This document shows positions 12,106 to 23,478 of a DNA stretch of 64,000 nt, piece after piece (positions within the stretch are counted from its first letter, which is position 1; every line of letters starts with the position of its first letter). The stretch is from Chelonoidis abingdonii (Eukaryota > Chordata > Testudines > Testudinidae). The stretch is taken from contig NC_133770.1 of NCBI RefSeq assembly GCF_003597395.2, positions 199,593,503 through 199,657,502 on the forward strand, read 5' to 3'. A program made the position numbers and the translations under genes. The notes beneath the pieces were generated by a model. The model saw nothing but the letters and a program-made list of their open reading frames with translations. It was not told the DNA's origin and ran no database searches.

Positions 12106-13600
12106 TGGCTGGATATACACTTCCCCAAATTTCAAGGGTATTTAGATCCAGGGTTTTGATTTGGTCTCATCTCTATTCATGACAGTCAGTTATAACTGCA
12201 TATGCACAGTGCTGTAGTAGGTTCTAGATGCTTAACGGATATAACTAGAGATGAGTACATGTGGTTTGGAAACTATTAAAACCCACCCTGCTTTGTTTCC
12301 TCACTCCCACTCTCCACGAACATTTGGCAATTTTACGGGGGAAACAAATCAAAAGGAGCCTTTTTCAGGTTCTGAAACTGTTGATACTATTTTCTCATTA
12401 CTTTGCAGCTATTTAAATCCAGGTGCTGGCTGGGACTGGAATCACATGTGATAAATGCTGAAGGAAATGCAGTTTCTATGTTTTTTGGCATGAAGCAGTA
12501 GTCCTGGAAATCTCACAAGAAATCTTCTACTCAAGATAATACCAACCACATTTTACAGGAGATTGAGCTAGTTTGGAAAAACATCCAAATTCAACTCAAA
12601 CTCTGAACAAGTTGAGTTTTACTCATGATTAACAACATGAAATCACACTGTATCTCCAAAGTAAAATATTTACGGCAGAGCTGCGTCTCTTTTTTATTTA
12701 GGAAGTATTCAATTTCAAATATTTATTTATTTTTCCATCTCTACATGTTACAAGCATACATCCCATTCACGTTGCTGATGTAAAACCACTGTTTTGTGTC
12801 CCTTTTGTCTTACTGTATAATACAGTAGGCTACACTGTTATACAGCAAGAAAAGAAGAGCGATAAAAATATGCATTGAATAATGGAGGAAGAAGTATCTA
12901 GAAATTACAAGATATGCTCCCCCAGATCTGTGAAAACTCACATAGTCATTAGTATTGTTACAGAGGATGGCTTAAGAAAGCAAGATATCAGGAAACAGAA
13001 TAAATAATGTACAAACAGGACTGATAGCACATTAATAAATAGAGCTAAGAAGCACAGCAGAGACAGAATGAAGCTAGAGAAGAGATAGAATGCACACTTG
13101 GAAAGTCCATGGCCTCACATGTCACTGCCCACTCCCTCACAATGATATGTTGTCTGATCAGATGCAGCACGCATACCAAGTGTCACCACAGAAGGGACCT
13201 AATCATAGGGAGACTGACAGGAACACAGAATAGGTGGGTACAAATTAAGCCAATGAATTGCCACTAGTAATAAGCACAGAGAGCCTGTTGGGAGTCCCAG
13301 AAACACCCTGACAGTATCCAGGTAGCAGATGGTGAACAGGTAGCCACACTACAGAGAATGCCAAAGAACCAAAACCAGTAATACTGTCCTGACCTATACA
13401 TGTAGTGCTGACATACATGCAGTATCAGTACAGGAGTTGTTGATCCACTAGAGAAGAGCTTACTAAACATCTCTCCTGTGTGTAAATTATATAAAAATAC
13501 AGCCCAACTTTCCTATAGTAAACCATTGTCTGAATACCATGTAGAAGGTAAGATACCAGCACAACCTTTTGATGTAAGGAATGCAGAAAATAACACCGCA
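12106..13600. other. Unannotated sequence
   Basis: No supported gene. Small open frames at 12,251-12,451 and 13,264-13,470 have no recognisable domains or splice signals. Confidence 0.4.
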
Positions 13601-13650
13601 GAGAGAGAGAGAGAGAGACAGAGGCAGAGAGAGAGGCAGAGGCAGAGAGA
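13601..13650. repeat. Purine-rich simple repeat (GAGA with GGCAGA interruptions)
   Basis: The tract is (GA)n followed by GAGGCAGA units. It drives four overlapping open frames on both strands, including one of 121 codons antisense, which are low-complexity artefacts (strings of SLSLS or RERER). Confidence 0.9.
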
Positions 13651-14115
13651 TGGTAGTTTTCTCTCTCCATCTCTCTCCTTCCTCCCTGCCCTCCTTCTCA
13701 TCCCCCGCATGATAAAATCCAGAAAATCACTGATGATCACCCATGTGTTGGACTCTGCAGTTGAAAGAATGCCCAAAGCTGGCAGTAGGTAGGACAGATA
13801 ATCGAACAGGTAGTTTCTATCTCCTTCCCTGATATTACTGATTTTCAGAAGAATGAACTGTAAGCAAAAGTCAAGCAAAGAGTGTGTTTTCTGTAACTTT
13901 CCAGACTTTTTACTACATATGGACTGTTAACTGGAGTCTAGGTGGGGAATTTTTTGACAAAACAGTTTTTAAGTCATAAAATGCTGATTTTTTTTAAAAC
14001 AAACATTTTTGTAGGAAAGAGTCAGTTTTGACAAAAAAAATGTTCAGCAGGAAGGTTTCTCAGGTCTGGGATGGAATTTCTTCTCACAATGAGAGAGATA
14101 CAAAAAAGGCCTATG

Positions 14116-14258
14116 CCAGACTAGCCAATTGCCTGCTGGTTAGGGTATTCACTTGGGAGGTAGGATACCCAGGTTCAATCCCTGCTCCAAATCAGGCAGA
14201 GCAGAGACTTCCACATCCCATATGAGTACCCTAACCACTAGGCAATTGGCTAGTCTGG
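14116..14258. repeat. Foldback element with tRNA-like B box in the loop
   Basis: Two 32-bp arms (14,116-14,147 and 14,227-14,258) are inverted copies with 30 of 32 positions matching; they begin CCAGACTAGCCAATTGCCT. The loop contains GGTTCAATCCC, which fits the RNA polymerase III internal B box GGTTCRANNCC. Upstream, TGGTTAGGGTATTCACTTGG resembles the D-arm part of a tRNA-derived SINE. A full tRNA cloverleaf cannot be drawn, so this is not called a tRNA gene. It is probably a short tRNA-related non-autonomous repeat that became palindromic. Confidence 0.6.
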
Positions 14259-14687
14259 GTGTTGTTTTCTCTTTAATGCATTTTTGGGTCTGTGCTCCAG
14301 ACCCCCTAACAATCTAGGATTAAAGGATATAACAGGTGGATTTACACACAAACACAAATGCCCCTCTTTTACATTCTGTTCACACAAATGCATGTGATGG
14401 TATTTTGTGTATCCAGCTTCTCCTGTGATTCCATATATTTTGCCTCTTACCTTGCCTCCCATTTTTTTCCAGTATGACTGTGGTTGGGGAACCCTAGATC
14501 TTTACACTATTGCTACCACCATGGCATGATGAGGTCTATGGATTGTGGCTTCTGTTGTGTGACTTCTCTCTTATGTTAGCAGGGGACTATGGCCTCATCC
14601 ACTGAATATCACAGAAGCATGATAGTATGTGGCCCAATATTTATTTCTGTAGAATAGCTGATCATGTCACTCATAATTTTGCTAATG
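14259..14687. other. Unannotated sequence
   Basis: No gene or repeat family recognised. Confidence 0.4.
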
Positions 14688-14697
14688 GTGTGTGTGT

Positions 14698-14730
<33 letters not shown>
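14688..14730. repeat. (TG)n microsatellite
   Basis: A TG tract with one GGG interruption, ending in about (TG)15. Confidence 0.95.
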
Positions 14731-14733
<3 letters not shown>

Positions 14734-15561
14734 AAGAATGAAACTTTAATGTATTTTTGTCACATCATACACATACCATCCAGCTATAAAACATATTTTA
14801 AAAAACAAAATGTGTAATTGCTTCTTTTTGCAAGAATTTAGATTTGTTTACTTGCTCTTGTTATTAAAGGGCTTAACTACTGAAACCAGTGAAAAAAGTA
14901 TATCCTGTCCACCAAAAAAAAGGCAGAAAAAACAGTACTGATGCTGAAAACATATTCAGAACTGTTACACAAATTCATGGATGTTTCAGAAGTAATTATA
15001 GATGACATTTGGAGGCTTTCATTTGAAGGAAGTTTACAGGATATGACCAAGGACACAAATGAATTTTAAATGAAAAGAATGAGAATTCTTTAGAAATGAC
15101 TGTCATAGAGGTAGCAGCCGGAAAATGGATCATTGTTTGTGGCTTTTAATAGCTTCTTGGAAAGGTCAAATACCAATTGGTCTATTACTTTAAATAATCC
15201 AGAGTGAAGTTATATGTTCAGTTTGTGATTAAATGTACATTGCTTTGCACAACATAAAAATAAAGGATCCTGATTCTTCTCTCATTTACACCTCAGTAAA
15301 TTAGTAATAGCTCTATTAAATTCAATGGATGTACACTGCTGTAAAACTTCTTTAAGAGACAGGGATATCAGCATGAGGGCACTGTAAGATTTATGATGTC
15401 TTTAACTATTCATTTTCTAGTTGTTACATGTTTTAGTTTTGTAAATGAATGCCTAGGTAAGCACATTGTTCCAATTTATGAACCGTAGCTTGCTTTTAAA
15501 CTTTTTTTAGTACTCTAGATTTTTCATTTATTTTTTTAAAAAAGTAAATGAAGATCTGGTA
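14731..15561. other. AT-rich sequence with a short palindromic MITE at about 15,264-15,348
   Basis: The piece GGATCCTGATTCTTCTCTCA, TTTACACC ... TTCAATGGATGTACACTGC, TGTAAAAC matches the layout of foldback MITEs centred on a CATTGAA/TTCAATGG palindrome, also seen at 16,236 and 40,112. The rest is featureless. Confidence 0.4.
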
Positions 15562-15662
15562 TAAAAGCTCATGATCCAAAACGTCTGTTAGTCTATAAGG
15601 TGCCACACGATTCTCTGCTGCTTTTACAGATTCAGACTAACACGGCTACCCCTCTGATACAG
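15562..15662 (+). repeat. Hammerhead-like interspersed repeat, 5'-truncated copy
   Basis: The copy contains GTCTGTTAGTCTATAAGGTG and extends further 3' than the others, through TTTTACAGATTCAGACTAAC to ACGGCTACCCCTCTGATAC. It starts at AAAAGCTCATG, so only the tail of the hammerhead-like core remains and it is mutated (GATCC instead of GCTCC). Confidence 0.75.
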
Positions 15663-16235
15663 TTTTAACTTGATGATGGTGCCTAAGTCATGAAATATTT
15701 TACTTGTGCATTTCTCTCCACACACAGACACACATGACAGACAGGCAGACAGGCATTGGAATAGCACCTGAGACACTATTCTTCTGTTAAAAGACATAAA
15801 TAATGTTCACTTTTATCCTGGGGAGGGAGATTCTGGGAAAATATGACATAGTTTTATGAAGATTTTTAAAAGGTCAATGCACAGAATGCAGTCAGGATCG
15901 CTGGGGATTTGGTGGCATTTAAGGCTCATGTCCAGTAAAGAGGTTTCTGAAATTCTGATTCATGGACTGGACTGATTTCAGTTCCTCCCCAGGATGAGAT
16001 TTATTACATGTTTCTAAAGGGAAAAAAAATGTTTTTATTTTCCAACTGAAGTCTTTAACCAGAGTTTCTTCGTGCATTCTAGAGGCAGGCAGTGTGCAAT
16101 GACCTGACTGCACCATGATAGCCACAAATTTAGTGTCTGAGGACTAATAAACACAGAAAATTGTCATGATAAATCAAGAACAAGTAGTTTATAAAACAGG
16201 CCTTTACAACTGTAATTCACTAGGAAAAGCCATGG
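15663..16235. other. Unannotated sequence
   Basis: Short CAGACAGGCAGACAGGCA repeat near 15,738-15,756; otherwise nothing recognised. Confidence 0.4.
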
Positions 16236-16308
16236 GATCAGATCCGCAGCTGATGATAACTGGCAGAACCTGATTTAAGTAATCAGAGCTATGCTGAGGA
16301 TCTGGCTC
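16236..16308. repeat. Short palindromic MITE (GATCCTCAGCTG family)
   Basis: The left side, GATCAGATCCGCAGCTG, and the right side, ATGCTGAGGATCTGGCTC, form diverged inverted repeats. The copy at 40,112-40,174 has the same ends. Superfamily unknown. Confidence 0.5.
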
Positions 16309-16380
16309 ATACTCTTCAATTATCCTCAAATTCACACTTGTATACATTCATATTCCTTTTATTTTATTAAAGCTGTAGCC

Positions 16381-16445
16381 CAGGGGTTGGCAACCTTCGG
16401 CACACAGCCCATAAGGGTAATCCACTGGTGGGCAGGGAGACATTT
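16381..16445 (+). mobile_element. hAT-type MITE, left end only
   Basis: The sequence starts CAGGGGTTGGCAACCTTCGG and continues CACACAGCCC, the left end of a widespread amniote hAT MITE family. The matching right end was not found, so the copy is truncated. Confidence 0.65.
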
Positions 16446-17561
16446 TTTAAATATAAAGAGATGTACATTTTGAAGTCCTGACTTTCAACCTGGGGATTTC
16501 TTCTACCACAACACTGTCATTTTTCACATCACAGCTCATTGGCCAGTGAAAATATGTATTGTAGGACACAATGAGATAACATGATGAGGGTAGTGAAACA
16601 TTCTCTGCACATGTGAAAAAGTGTTCTGCATTGTAGGAGGTTTGCAAATAAACTGACAACTTTTCTAATGATTTGCAATACTCTAAAGTTTCCCATTGAA
16701 AAAGGCAAGTTCATTAGCATCAACTTTAAAGCAGAGACAGGCCAGAAACAAATCTATTTCCTAATTCTTGGCCACAAGCTGTGCGTGCATGTTTATTTGT
16801 AGAAGAGGCCTGATTAGAATTCAAGGGCCTGATCAAAGCACGGTGAAGTTAATAGAAAGACACCCATTGACTTAAGGTTGCACAACAACCTTAAATCCGG
16901 CACTGCCTAATTTTGGAGTGCTTGACTTTGCAACCTTAATGTTCTTTCAGTATAATTTTTGTATGTAATTATTACTACAACATTAGTGGACAATAAAAAT
17001 TGTGGTCTCTTAAATTATTTAGGGTTTAATTCTGCTCCACTGAAGTCAATAGGATTTTTACCATTGACTTTAATGGGAGCAGGAGGAGATAATGAAGATG
17101 AGAAAGTTCCTAGATGTTCCTTATTCTAGACCAATAAGCCTTCTCGTATTTCCATAGCCAACAATTAAGGGCAGATTAGTCAAAACTCCCTAGTTCATTC
17201 TTGTACGTGTTGGACACTTTTGCATTAATCTTTCCCAATCTCAGCTCCTAAAAATGGAGAATGAGATTTTTTGCTTTCATTCACTCCATAGCAATCTAAC
17301 ATGCTGCAAATACTAGTGCCAAAGTGTTGATGCAGTTTTGACAGTCTATTTGTGTTTGGGCACCACAGGTGTTCCACTCTGGCTTACAAGCAACAACCCT
17401 GCTTCTTGTTCTGGTGAACAGTGGTATGTCACAGAGGTGAAGTCTGAGATTTTTAAAACCACTTATGGGATTAAAATTTCCAGTAAGCAATTAAAATTAA
17501 TGGAAGTTAAGAGCTTTGGACATCTGTTTGCCATCACCTTGAGTTAAGTCTCTAAGCAGCA
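16446..17561. other. Unannotated sequence with one short palindrome at about 17,022-17,088
   Basis: The palindrome GCTCCACTGAAGTCAATAGG ... CATTGACTTTAATGGGAGC belongs to the same style of short foldback MITE as 15,264 and 40,112. No gene seen. Confidence 0.4.
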
Positions 17562-17655
17562 AACTTTTAAAGGTATTTAGGCCACTAAATATGCAGACAG
17601 ATGCCTAGCAGGGTTTTCAAAAGAACCTAGATGTCTACCTTCAGTTGATTTAAAT
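17562..17655. repeat. Palindromic MITE fragment (TATTTAGGC family)
   Basis: AAACTTTTAAAGGTATTTAG, ATGCAGACAGATGCCTAGCA and GGTTTTCAAAAGAACCTAGA recur in the order seen at 1,270. It directly abuts the LINE relic that follows. Confidence 0.5.
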
Positions 17656-17990
17656 TCAAATGTTATTTCCATCTTAACATTTGGATGCAAAAGCTGGAAA
17701 TCCAGCAATGGTACAGACAGACCTTTATATGCCTTTGAAAGCAAATGCTTCAGAAAAATACTAGGTATTAAATAGGATGAATTTATAACAAATGCCGAGA
17801 TTCATCAGACAGTTCAACAAGCCCTTATCTTTAAAGTTATCCAGAGAAACAGATGGAAATATCTAGGATATGTGTTAGGAATGAAACAAGAACATCTGCC
17901 ATGGCAGGCATATCATTGGGTATCTGGATGAACAGACAAAAGGAGCTGACAAAAATAATCCCTCTATTGGACACTTCTGTCACCCTAGGA
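17656..17990 (+). pseudogene. Degenerate non-CR1 LINE, C-terminal end of reverse transcriptase ORF
   Basis: From 17,677 the plus strand reads through about 85 codons with a single stop. The motifs in order are FGCKSW, AFESKCFRKILGIK, a stop, DEFITNAEIHQT, then RNRWKYLGYVLGMKQEHLPW. This follows the pattern YGCExW ... FxxKCxRRILxIxWxDxxTNxEI ... RRxxYLGHVxRM, which marks the region after the palm of RTE-, R1- or jockey-like LINE polymerases and is unlike CR1 ORF2. The catalytic domain and the 3' UTR are not recognisable. It is old and non-functional. The assignment to a clade is uncertain; the similarity to a LINE C-terminal region is fairly strong. Confidence 0.6.
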
Positions 17991-19538
17991 CCCCCTCAGT
18001 GCCAACTGGCAAAGGGTTTATTGTTTTGTAATAGCAACTTCTATCAGGCCTGACAAACATAATACATCTAATTCTTTGCTGGCATAGGATTTATCCAAGA
18101 ATGACATGTGCGAGTTTAAATGAAAGCCAAGCTCATGCTGGTCGTTAATATAATTGTGAAATGTATGTACTGATTACATATAAAAAGTCACATCTACATA
18201 CTGAAAATATGTCCTTATAGTTTGTATCAAAGTGTGACTTCCCAGTAGAAGTGAACAACTAGTTTTGCTAGACAAACAGATGTATATTTATGTGTCTGCC
18301 TAGATTCATACATAGAGTAAGCATTGTAAGTCACACTTACAATGGAAGCTACACTTGTGGGTGGGAGGAAATTCATCCTGACTCTGGAATCTAAACAATG
18401 AGTTTTGGAAAATACAAGGAGAATTTTAAAACAGCATTTCGGTCTCCATTTATTGAGAAAACCCTTTGTAACGTATAGGGATATTCATGAAAACTCGGAT
18501 TCCGGTTTTAACTGAAAACTAGCACCTACATCAAAGACTGAATCCTTGGGAGAAAAATCTACTTTATAAAATAGAAGACATAACCTTTAGTAAGTGCAGA
18601 CCTAGGATTTTGTTTTATGTTTTGTTTATATATGTAACCAGTTCTGTTTCCACACGTTAGTCTTTGTCAGTATCTCTTAAATCTTAATCTTTGTTAATAC
18701 ACATATATTTGTTTTCACTATAAGTAGACTACAGTGCTGTTGTCATAAAGGACCTGAACCTGTGCTGTACCAGTCATGCTGTGTGTAAACTGTCTCTCTG
18801 GGGACAGCTTACTAGTAATTACTGTGAGTGTCCAGTAACAGGCCCTGGATAATGCAGGAATCACTAGCAGTTTGCTGCATTAGGGCCCAGTTGTAGGGGA
18901 TCTCAACACCCTGCACTGAAACTGGAGTTTAGTATGCTGTTATTTCACCGGGGGTGCTCAGCACATTGCAGGATTGTGACCTAAATGTAAGGGAAAATGC
19001 ATACTGCATAAAGTAGAAACAGAACAAACACCTGCAGGTGTTAATTGTCTGCCTCTTTCTCCCCGACCCATAACTCATGTACAAACTGCTGCCCAGCAGG
19101 CCAAAATACAGTTAAAACTATCTCCTCCTTAGCAGCCTGCCTGATTTCTGCATTTCTTAGACTCCAATACCAAAATATAATGAAGCCAGAAATCTGTGTT
19201 TTTATATTGCTAAACCAGCTTTCCTCCATGAGTTTTAACTGCACAAATAAATAATAATATTAGTCATTCATTATGCACCACATATTTAACCTTCTTTGGT
19301 ATTGACTGAAGCAACATCTACTTTCTTTGAAAGAAAGATATATACAGCAATGCAATCCCTCTCAGCAAAATAAAAATGAAGGTACACATACTTCATATTA
19401 TTCACATGCAGATTTCATTATGGTGGTTAACACAAGACAGGACAGAACAGAACAAGTATCTGAGAACTAAACCCCTCATCTATGAGACAGTTCAGACCCA
19501 AATCATGAACACCACACCTTGAGTTTAACTCAGTAAAG
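17991..19538. other. Unannotated AT-rich sequence
   Basis: No gene or confident repeat. The overlapping frames at 19,041-19,254 on opposite strands share no known motif. Confidence 0.4.
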
Positions 19539-19660
19539 GCCCCAAACCAGTAAAGCACTTCATCATACAGATGACTTGAATCTTGGGAGTGATCCCACTG
19601 AAATTAACAGGACTACTTCCCTCCTTAAAATTATGTATGTGCAAATAATTTGATGCACTG
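19539..19660. repeat. Foldback MITE (CAGTAAAGCACTT family)
   Basis: GGCCCCAAACCAGTAAAGCA begins the copy. The centre carries GATCCCACTGAAATTAACAGG and the right side returns towards TAAAATTATGTATGTGC. The related copies at 20,518, 28,566 and 62,391 share the plan: AGCAAAGCACTT end, a central CCACTGAA/TTAA-type palindrome, and an inverted end. Confidence 0.5.
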
Positions 19661-20517
19661 TGACATAGCCAGATCCCATAACTAAACATCTCCCATTCTT
19701 GGGGAGAGGTTGGATCCAGACCAACATCCAAATCCTAAGACTGTGGCTCAGACTGAGCTCTATTACTAACTCTTTTTCTCCTAAAGTTTTCAACCTCCTT
19801 TCCCAAAGGAGAAAGCACACAAACAAAACCCCATTTAATTATACGTAGGCTTTGCAGAATTTGATTTTTTTTATCATTTTGATGAATAACAGTGTCTATT
19901 TGTAAGCTTTTAAAAATTTATCAGGTTTTCATAGCTGAAAATTTATGGGTTTTAAGCCTTTTCAATTTTTATTTATTTCAATTTTCACAGTTATAGGAAG
20001 GCAGATCATTATTTAATGGTAATTTGCAGTTCTTGTGCATTCTCTTCAGGATGCACTAATGATGAAAACAAAAATCAGTGCTAAAAATCATTCCCAGGGG
20101 GTAATTATTAGCTTCAATAAGGAAGATCAGGGATGAGACAAATAATAAGTTGAGATTGGAACAATGAAAAATATAAATAATTGCAAAATACCAAATATCC
20201 CCTCTGGCCTCAAGCACAGGAATTTTCACAAGTCAAAAAAGACTCCCTTCATATGCCCCTGCTCCCTCCCACCATCCCTACCCATAATAGCACCATTACT
20301 CACTCCCACCTACTAATACACTCCCTCTCCTGAACCACACCACTTGCTGCTCTTTCCACTCCCTCCCTCAATCTACATAATCCTTCATCTATTACTTGGT
20401 AGGTCTTATAAACATTTTTTTCACAAGAGACTGCCCTAGTCTTTATTGGGTATAGCAAAATTAAAACCAATATTATATGTAAGCTATTTCAGTAAATCGC
20501 TCAGTTTTCATTAAGGT
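19661..20517. other. Unannotated AT-rich sequence
   Basis: A T-rich block at about 19,860-19,985 may be another AT-rich repeat. A pyrimidine-rich block follows at 20,245-20,390. No gene. Confidence 0.4.
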
Positions 20518-20648
20518 CCCAAGTCAGCAAGGCAATTAAAGCAGGCACCTAAATTCAAGCATGAGGAGTCACGTTGAAGTAAACGGGACTATTACTCACA
20601 CACTTAAAATTACCTCCATGTGTTAGTACCTTGCTGAACCAGGGTGCT
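20518..20648. repeat. Foldback MITE (CAGCAAGGCA family member)
   Basis: The left arm CCCAAGTCAGCAAGGCAATTA and the right arm GTTAGTACCTTGCTGAACC, AGGG are inverted copies of each other with some divergence. The centre is CACGTTGAAGTAAACGGGAC. Confidence 0.55.
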
Positions 20649-21945
20649 AATGTTTATGTTGTAATAATAAGTACTGAGCGCCAGATATCCCTGCAAGAGA
20701 TGCTCAGGTGGAACAAAATCAACAGGATCCCTTTACATAGTTTCCCCCAACATTATTCCATCAGAAGGGCCAGGATTTGTGCTCCCTAATAGAACAGATC
20801 TCAGGACCAGATCTCAAACCTTTGTACTCCAGAGGCTCAAAGGCCAGAGCCTCCTACAAGAAAGCCCTGTGTCTCTGCAGCTGGCCTTACTTCACCCACA
20901 ATGCCTGGCAGACCACTTCCAACTACCAGGGACTCCCTTGGTTAAAGGTGCTCTAAGTCATGCCCATTAAGTGGTATCGCCAATGTGGAGGGGGTTCCAC
21001 AGAAAGGAAAATACAGCCCAGGGCTCTGTTCTTTGGGCTGGTGGAGGGATTGGAAATGTATACATCTATCCTGGTCTGCCCATTCCTCTTCAGGTCACTA
21101 GTCTTCAAACCACAACCCTTTTCCCACCATCTTCCCTGTGGATTCCCTGACTTGCACAATGCCTTCTGAATGAGGAAATGGTGCCAGGGACCCAGTCGAA
21201 CCTCCCTTCTGCACAGATGTAGGGAGATCCTCACATGGAAGGTCTACTCCATGCACAAATATCCATAAATTCTAGAATCCTGTATTTGACAGCAAATTAC
21301 ACTTGATACTTCTGAGAAAAGAAAAATAAAATAACCCAATGCATCTGCATTTGCAGTACAGTACATGAAGGGGAATGTTACTTCCCAATTCAAGTGGTGA
21401 TCAGGTTATGCTGTAAAGCAACTGTTTAAATCATGCAGCTCTTCCACAGTTTTTGACTCTGTGTGAATAAATTAACTCCACACATAACACTTTCCTGGCT
21501 CCAGGTATTTGTACTGAATTAGGTTTTCAAAATATCTTTACTAACCTTGTATGGGGCTGACTCTTCACAATTCCCCTTCTTTCTAAATTGCATTTGCGTG
21601 GAACTCAGTGTGTTGACAAGGTTACACAAATGCAGTGCCTCATTACAGTCTGGAAAGAAAACTTTTCAGCCTTATTAACAGGATTCAGAACAATCACACC
21701 AAAGCCTGATTCTGAAGTTTTGCCTAGGGAAGGCAGGACTGTCTTTCTAGGTTCCACTTTTCTCCTTATATAGCCCCCTTGATGCACTACCTAGAACCTT
21801 CAGTTTTTCTGCTTATAATAACAACTCATCATTCCATGTTTTTAAATGTACCTTTATAAAAATGAACTTCAGTTATTAAATAAAAAGCTCTTACATGCAT
21901 AATGTCTGCCTGCCTGCCTGTGTGAAGGACTATGTGTTGTGGCCG
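20649..21945. other. Unannotated sequence
   Basis: Slightly GC-richer between 20,760 and 21,240 with several open frames of 60-93 codons on both strands, none with recognisable domains. A (TGCC)n run is at about 21,907-21,919. Confidence 0.4.
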
Positions 21946-22232
21946 GCAGTTAGAAGCTGTGAGCTTCTAAACAATGCTTGAAATCTAGAAGCCTCTGTTC
22001 ATTGATTGAGCCTTAGTTGAGGGTGGGGCTATCAGGAAGGTAAGGGCTTTATAAAATAGTGAGTCAGCGTCCAAGGGCCGCTAACAGAGAGTTTCGAGAG
22101 GGAGTTTGGAAGGGGAGTGAAAAGGGGGCAAAGTACACTTGCCATTCTTTAAAACCGTGGTGTAACCTTTATAATCAAAACTCCTTTATTCAAACAAAAA
22201 CCCTATTATTAACTAGGTAGCTGTAGGAGAGA
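21946..22232 (+). promoter_or_regulatory. CR1 5' UTR (internal promoter region of the LINE)
   Basis: The 290 bases before the ORF1 start are GC-richer than the flanks, with GGGAGTTTGGAAGGGGAGTG at about 22,101-22,120, and lead into the first ATG at 22,233. LINE 5' UTRs act as internal promoters; here that role is inferred from position only. The exact 5' boundary is uncertain by tens of bases. Confidence 0.5.
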
Positions 22233-22508
22233 ATGCAGGCAGAAGCCCAGCAGCAGAGTGGGGACTATCCTGTTTATTGCGCTCAGTGTAGCATGTATGA
22301 TTACCTGCCCTGTGGGTGGGTGGCATATGTGTGCATTCACTGCAAGGAGCTCCTGGCCCTCAGAGAACGCGTACAGGCTTTGGAGGTTAGGGCGGCAGAA
22401 CTGAAGGAGCTAAGGGAGGCAGAGAGGTATGCTGATGAGGCTTTCTGGGACACTGTAGAATTGTCCCGCCTCTGGTCAGACAGCTCCTGTGCTCTTAAGG
22501 AGGATTAA
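22233..22508 (+). pseudogene. CR1 ORF1 N-terminus: zinc-binding and coiled-coil region
   Basis: The 91-codon frame has a Cys pattern YCAQC (about residues 15-19) and CIHC (about 34-37), spaced like the ORF1 zinc-binding motif of CR1. A heptad-like helix rich in L, E, A and R follows (LALRERVQALEVRAAELKEL, about residues 41-60). In CR1, ORF1 binds element RNA and multimerises through the coiled coil. The frame ends in a TAA at 22,506-22,508, where intact copies would read on into the esterase domain. It starts at the first in-frame ATG after the 5' UTR. Confidence 0.75.
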
Positions 22509-22651
22509 AGGAACAGGGAAGGAGATCAGTCAACAGGAGCAAAGGGAAACCTTCCCATAGTTAGGACCCTCCTTCTAGATGATGTTGGGGTATCCTCTCG
22601 CACTGAGGTTACCTCTCTGGGGGAGGGAACTCTAGTCATTAAAAAAGATAG

Positions 22652-22850
22652 GTGTTAGAAATGGGAGATTCTATCATTAGAAACATAGATAGCTGGGTTT
22701 GTCATGACCAGGAGAACCGTAGGGTGACTTGCCTGCCTGGTGAGAAGGTTGTGGATCTCTTGAGGCATCTAGATAGACTTATGTGTAGTGCTGGGGAGGA
22801 GCAGGTGGTCAAGCTACATGTAGGTACCAATGACATAGGGAAGTCATTAT
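22652..22850 (+). pseudogene. CR1 ORF1 esterase-domain fragment
   Basis: The frame encodes GDSIIRNIDSWVCHDQENR near its start and [11 protein letters not shown] near its end. These are block I (GDS, catalytic serine) and the later GTND block of the SGNH-type esterase found in the ORF1 of CR1 elements. The stretch ends where the nested CR1 begins at about 22,850. The Asp/His block of the esterase would lie beyond the insertion and is not recognisable in the decayed continuation. The catalytic serine is kept, but upstream stops and the insertion make it non-functional. Confidence 0.75.
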
Positions 22851-23473
22851 GAGTCAACAGTGTGCCTTTGTTGCCAAGAAGGCTAACGGCATTTTGGGCT
22901 GTATAAGTAGGGGCACTGCCAGCAGATTGAGAGATGTGATCATTCCCCTCTATTCGACATTGGTGAGGCCTCATCTGGAGTACTGTGTCCAGTTTTGGGC
23001 CCCACACTACAAGAAGGATGTGGAAAAATTGCAAAGATCCAGCAGGAGGGCAACAAAAATGATTAGGGGGCTGGAGCACATGACTTTTGAGGAGAGGCTG
23101 AGGAACTGGGATGTTAATCTGCAGAGAGAAGAATGAGGGGGATTTGATAAACTTTTTCAACTACCTGAAGGAGGTTCCAAAGAGGATGGATCTAGACTGT
23201 TCTCAGTGGTAGCAGATGCAGAACAAGGAGTTTAGGTCTCAAGTTGCAGTGGAGGACGTTTAGGTTGGATATTAGGAAAAACTTTTTCACTCGGAGAGTG
23301 GTGAAGCTCTGGAATGGTTACCTAGGGAGGTGGTGGAATTCCTTCCTTAGAGGTTTTAAGGTCAGGCTTGATAAAGCCTGGGTTGGTGATTTAGTTGAGA
23401 ATTGGCCCTGCTTTGAGCAGAGGGTTGGACAAGATGACCTCCTGAGGTCCTTCCAACCCTGATATTCTATGAT
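22851..23473 (+). mobile_element. Nested CR1 3' end inserted in sense inside the host CR1
   Basis: The insertion encodes the polymerase C-terminus (22,849-23,136), with [30 protein letters not shown] and FEERLRNWD. It then continues through the CR1 3' UTR to GACCTCCTGAGGTCCTTCCA and GATATTCTATGAT. Possible imperfect target duplications are GAAGTCATTATGAG before it (22,840-22,853) and GAAGTTATGAG after it (23,474-23,484). Host ORF1 sequence (GAGAGACGTCCTGAGGGCCA) picks up straight after. The copy is 5'-truncated as expected for target-primed insertion. Confidence 0.8.
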
Positions 23474-23478
23474 GAAGT

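Noticed and set aside
13478..13878. 104-codon plus and 121-codon minus frames
   Set aside because: Built around a GA-rich simple repeat; translations are RERER and SLSLS strings.
14131..14190. tRNA gene
   Set aside because: The B box is good, but no acceptor stem or anticodon arm can be drawn; the flanking inverted arms fit a mobile foldback repeat.
22702..23160. 152-codon minus-strand frame
   Set aside because: It is antisense to CR1 ORF1 and to the polymerase C-terminus and has no domain of its own.
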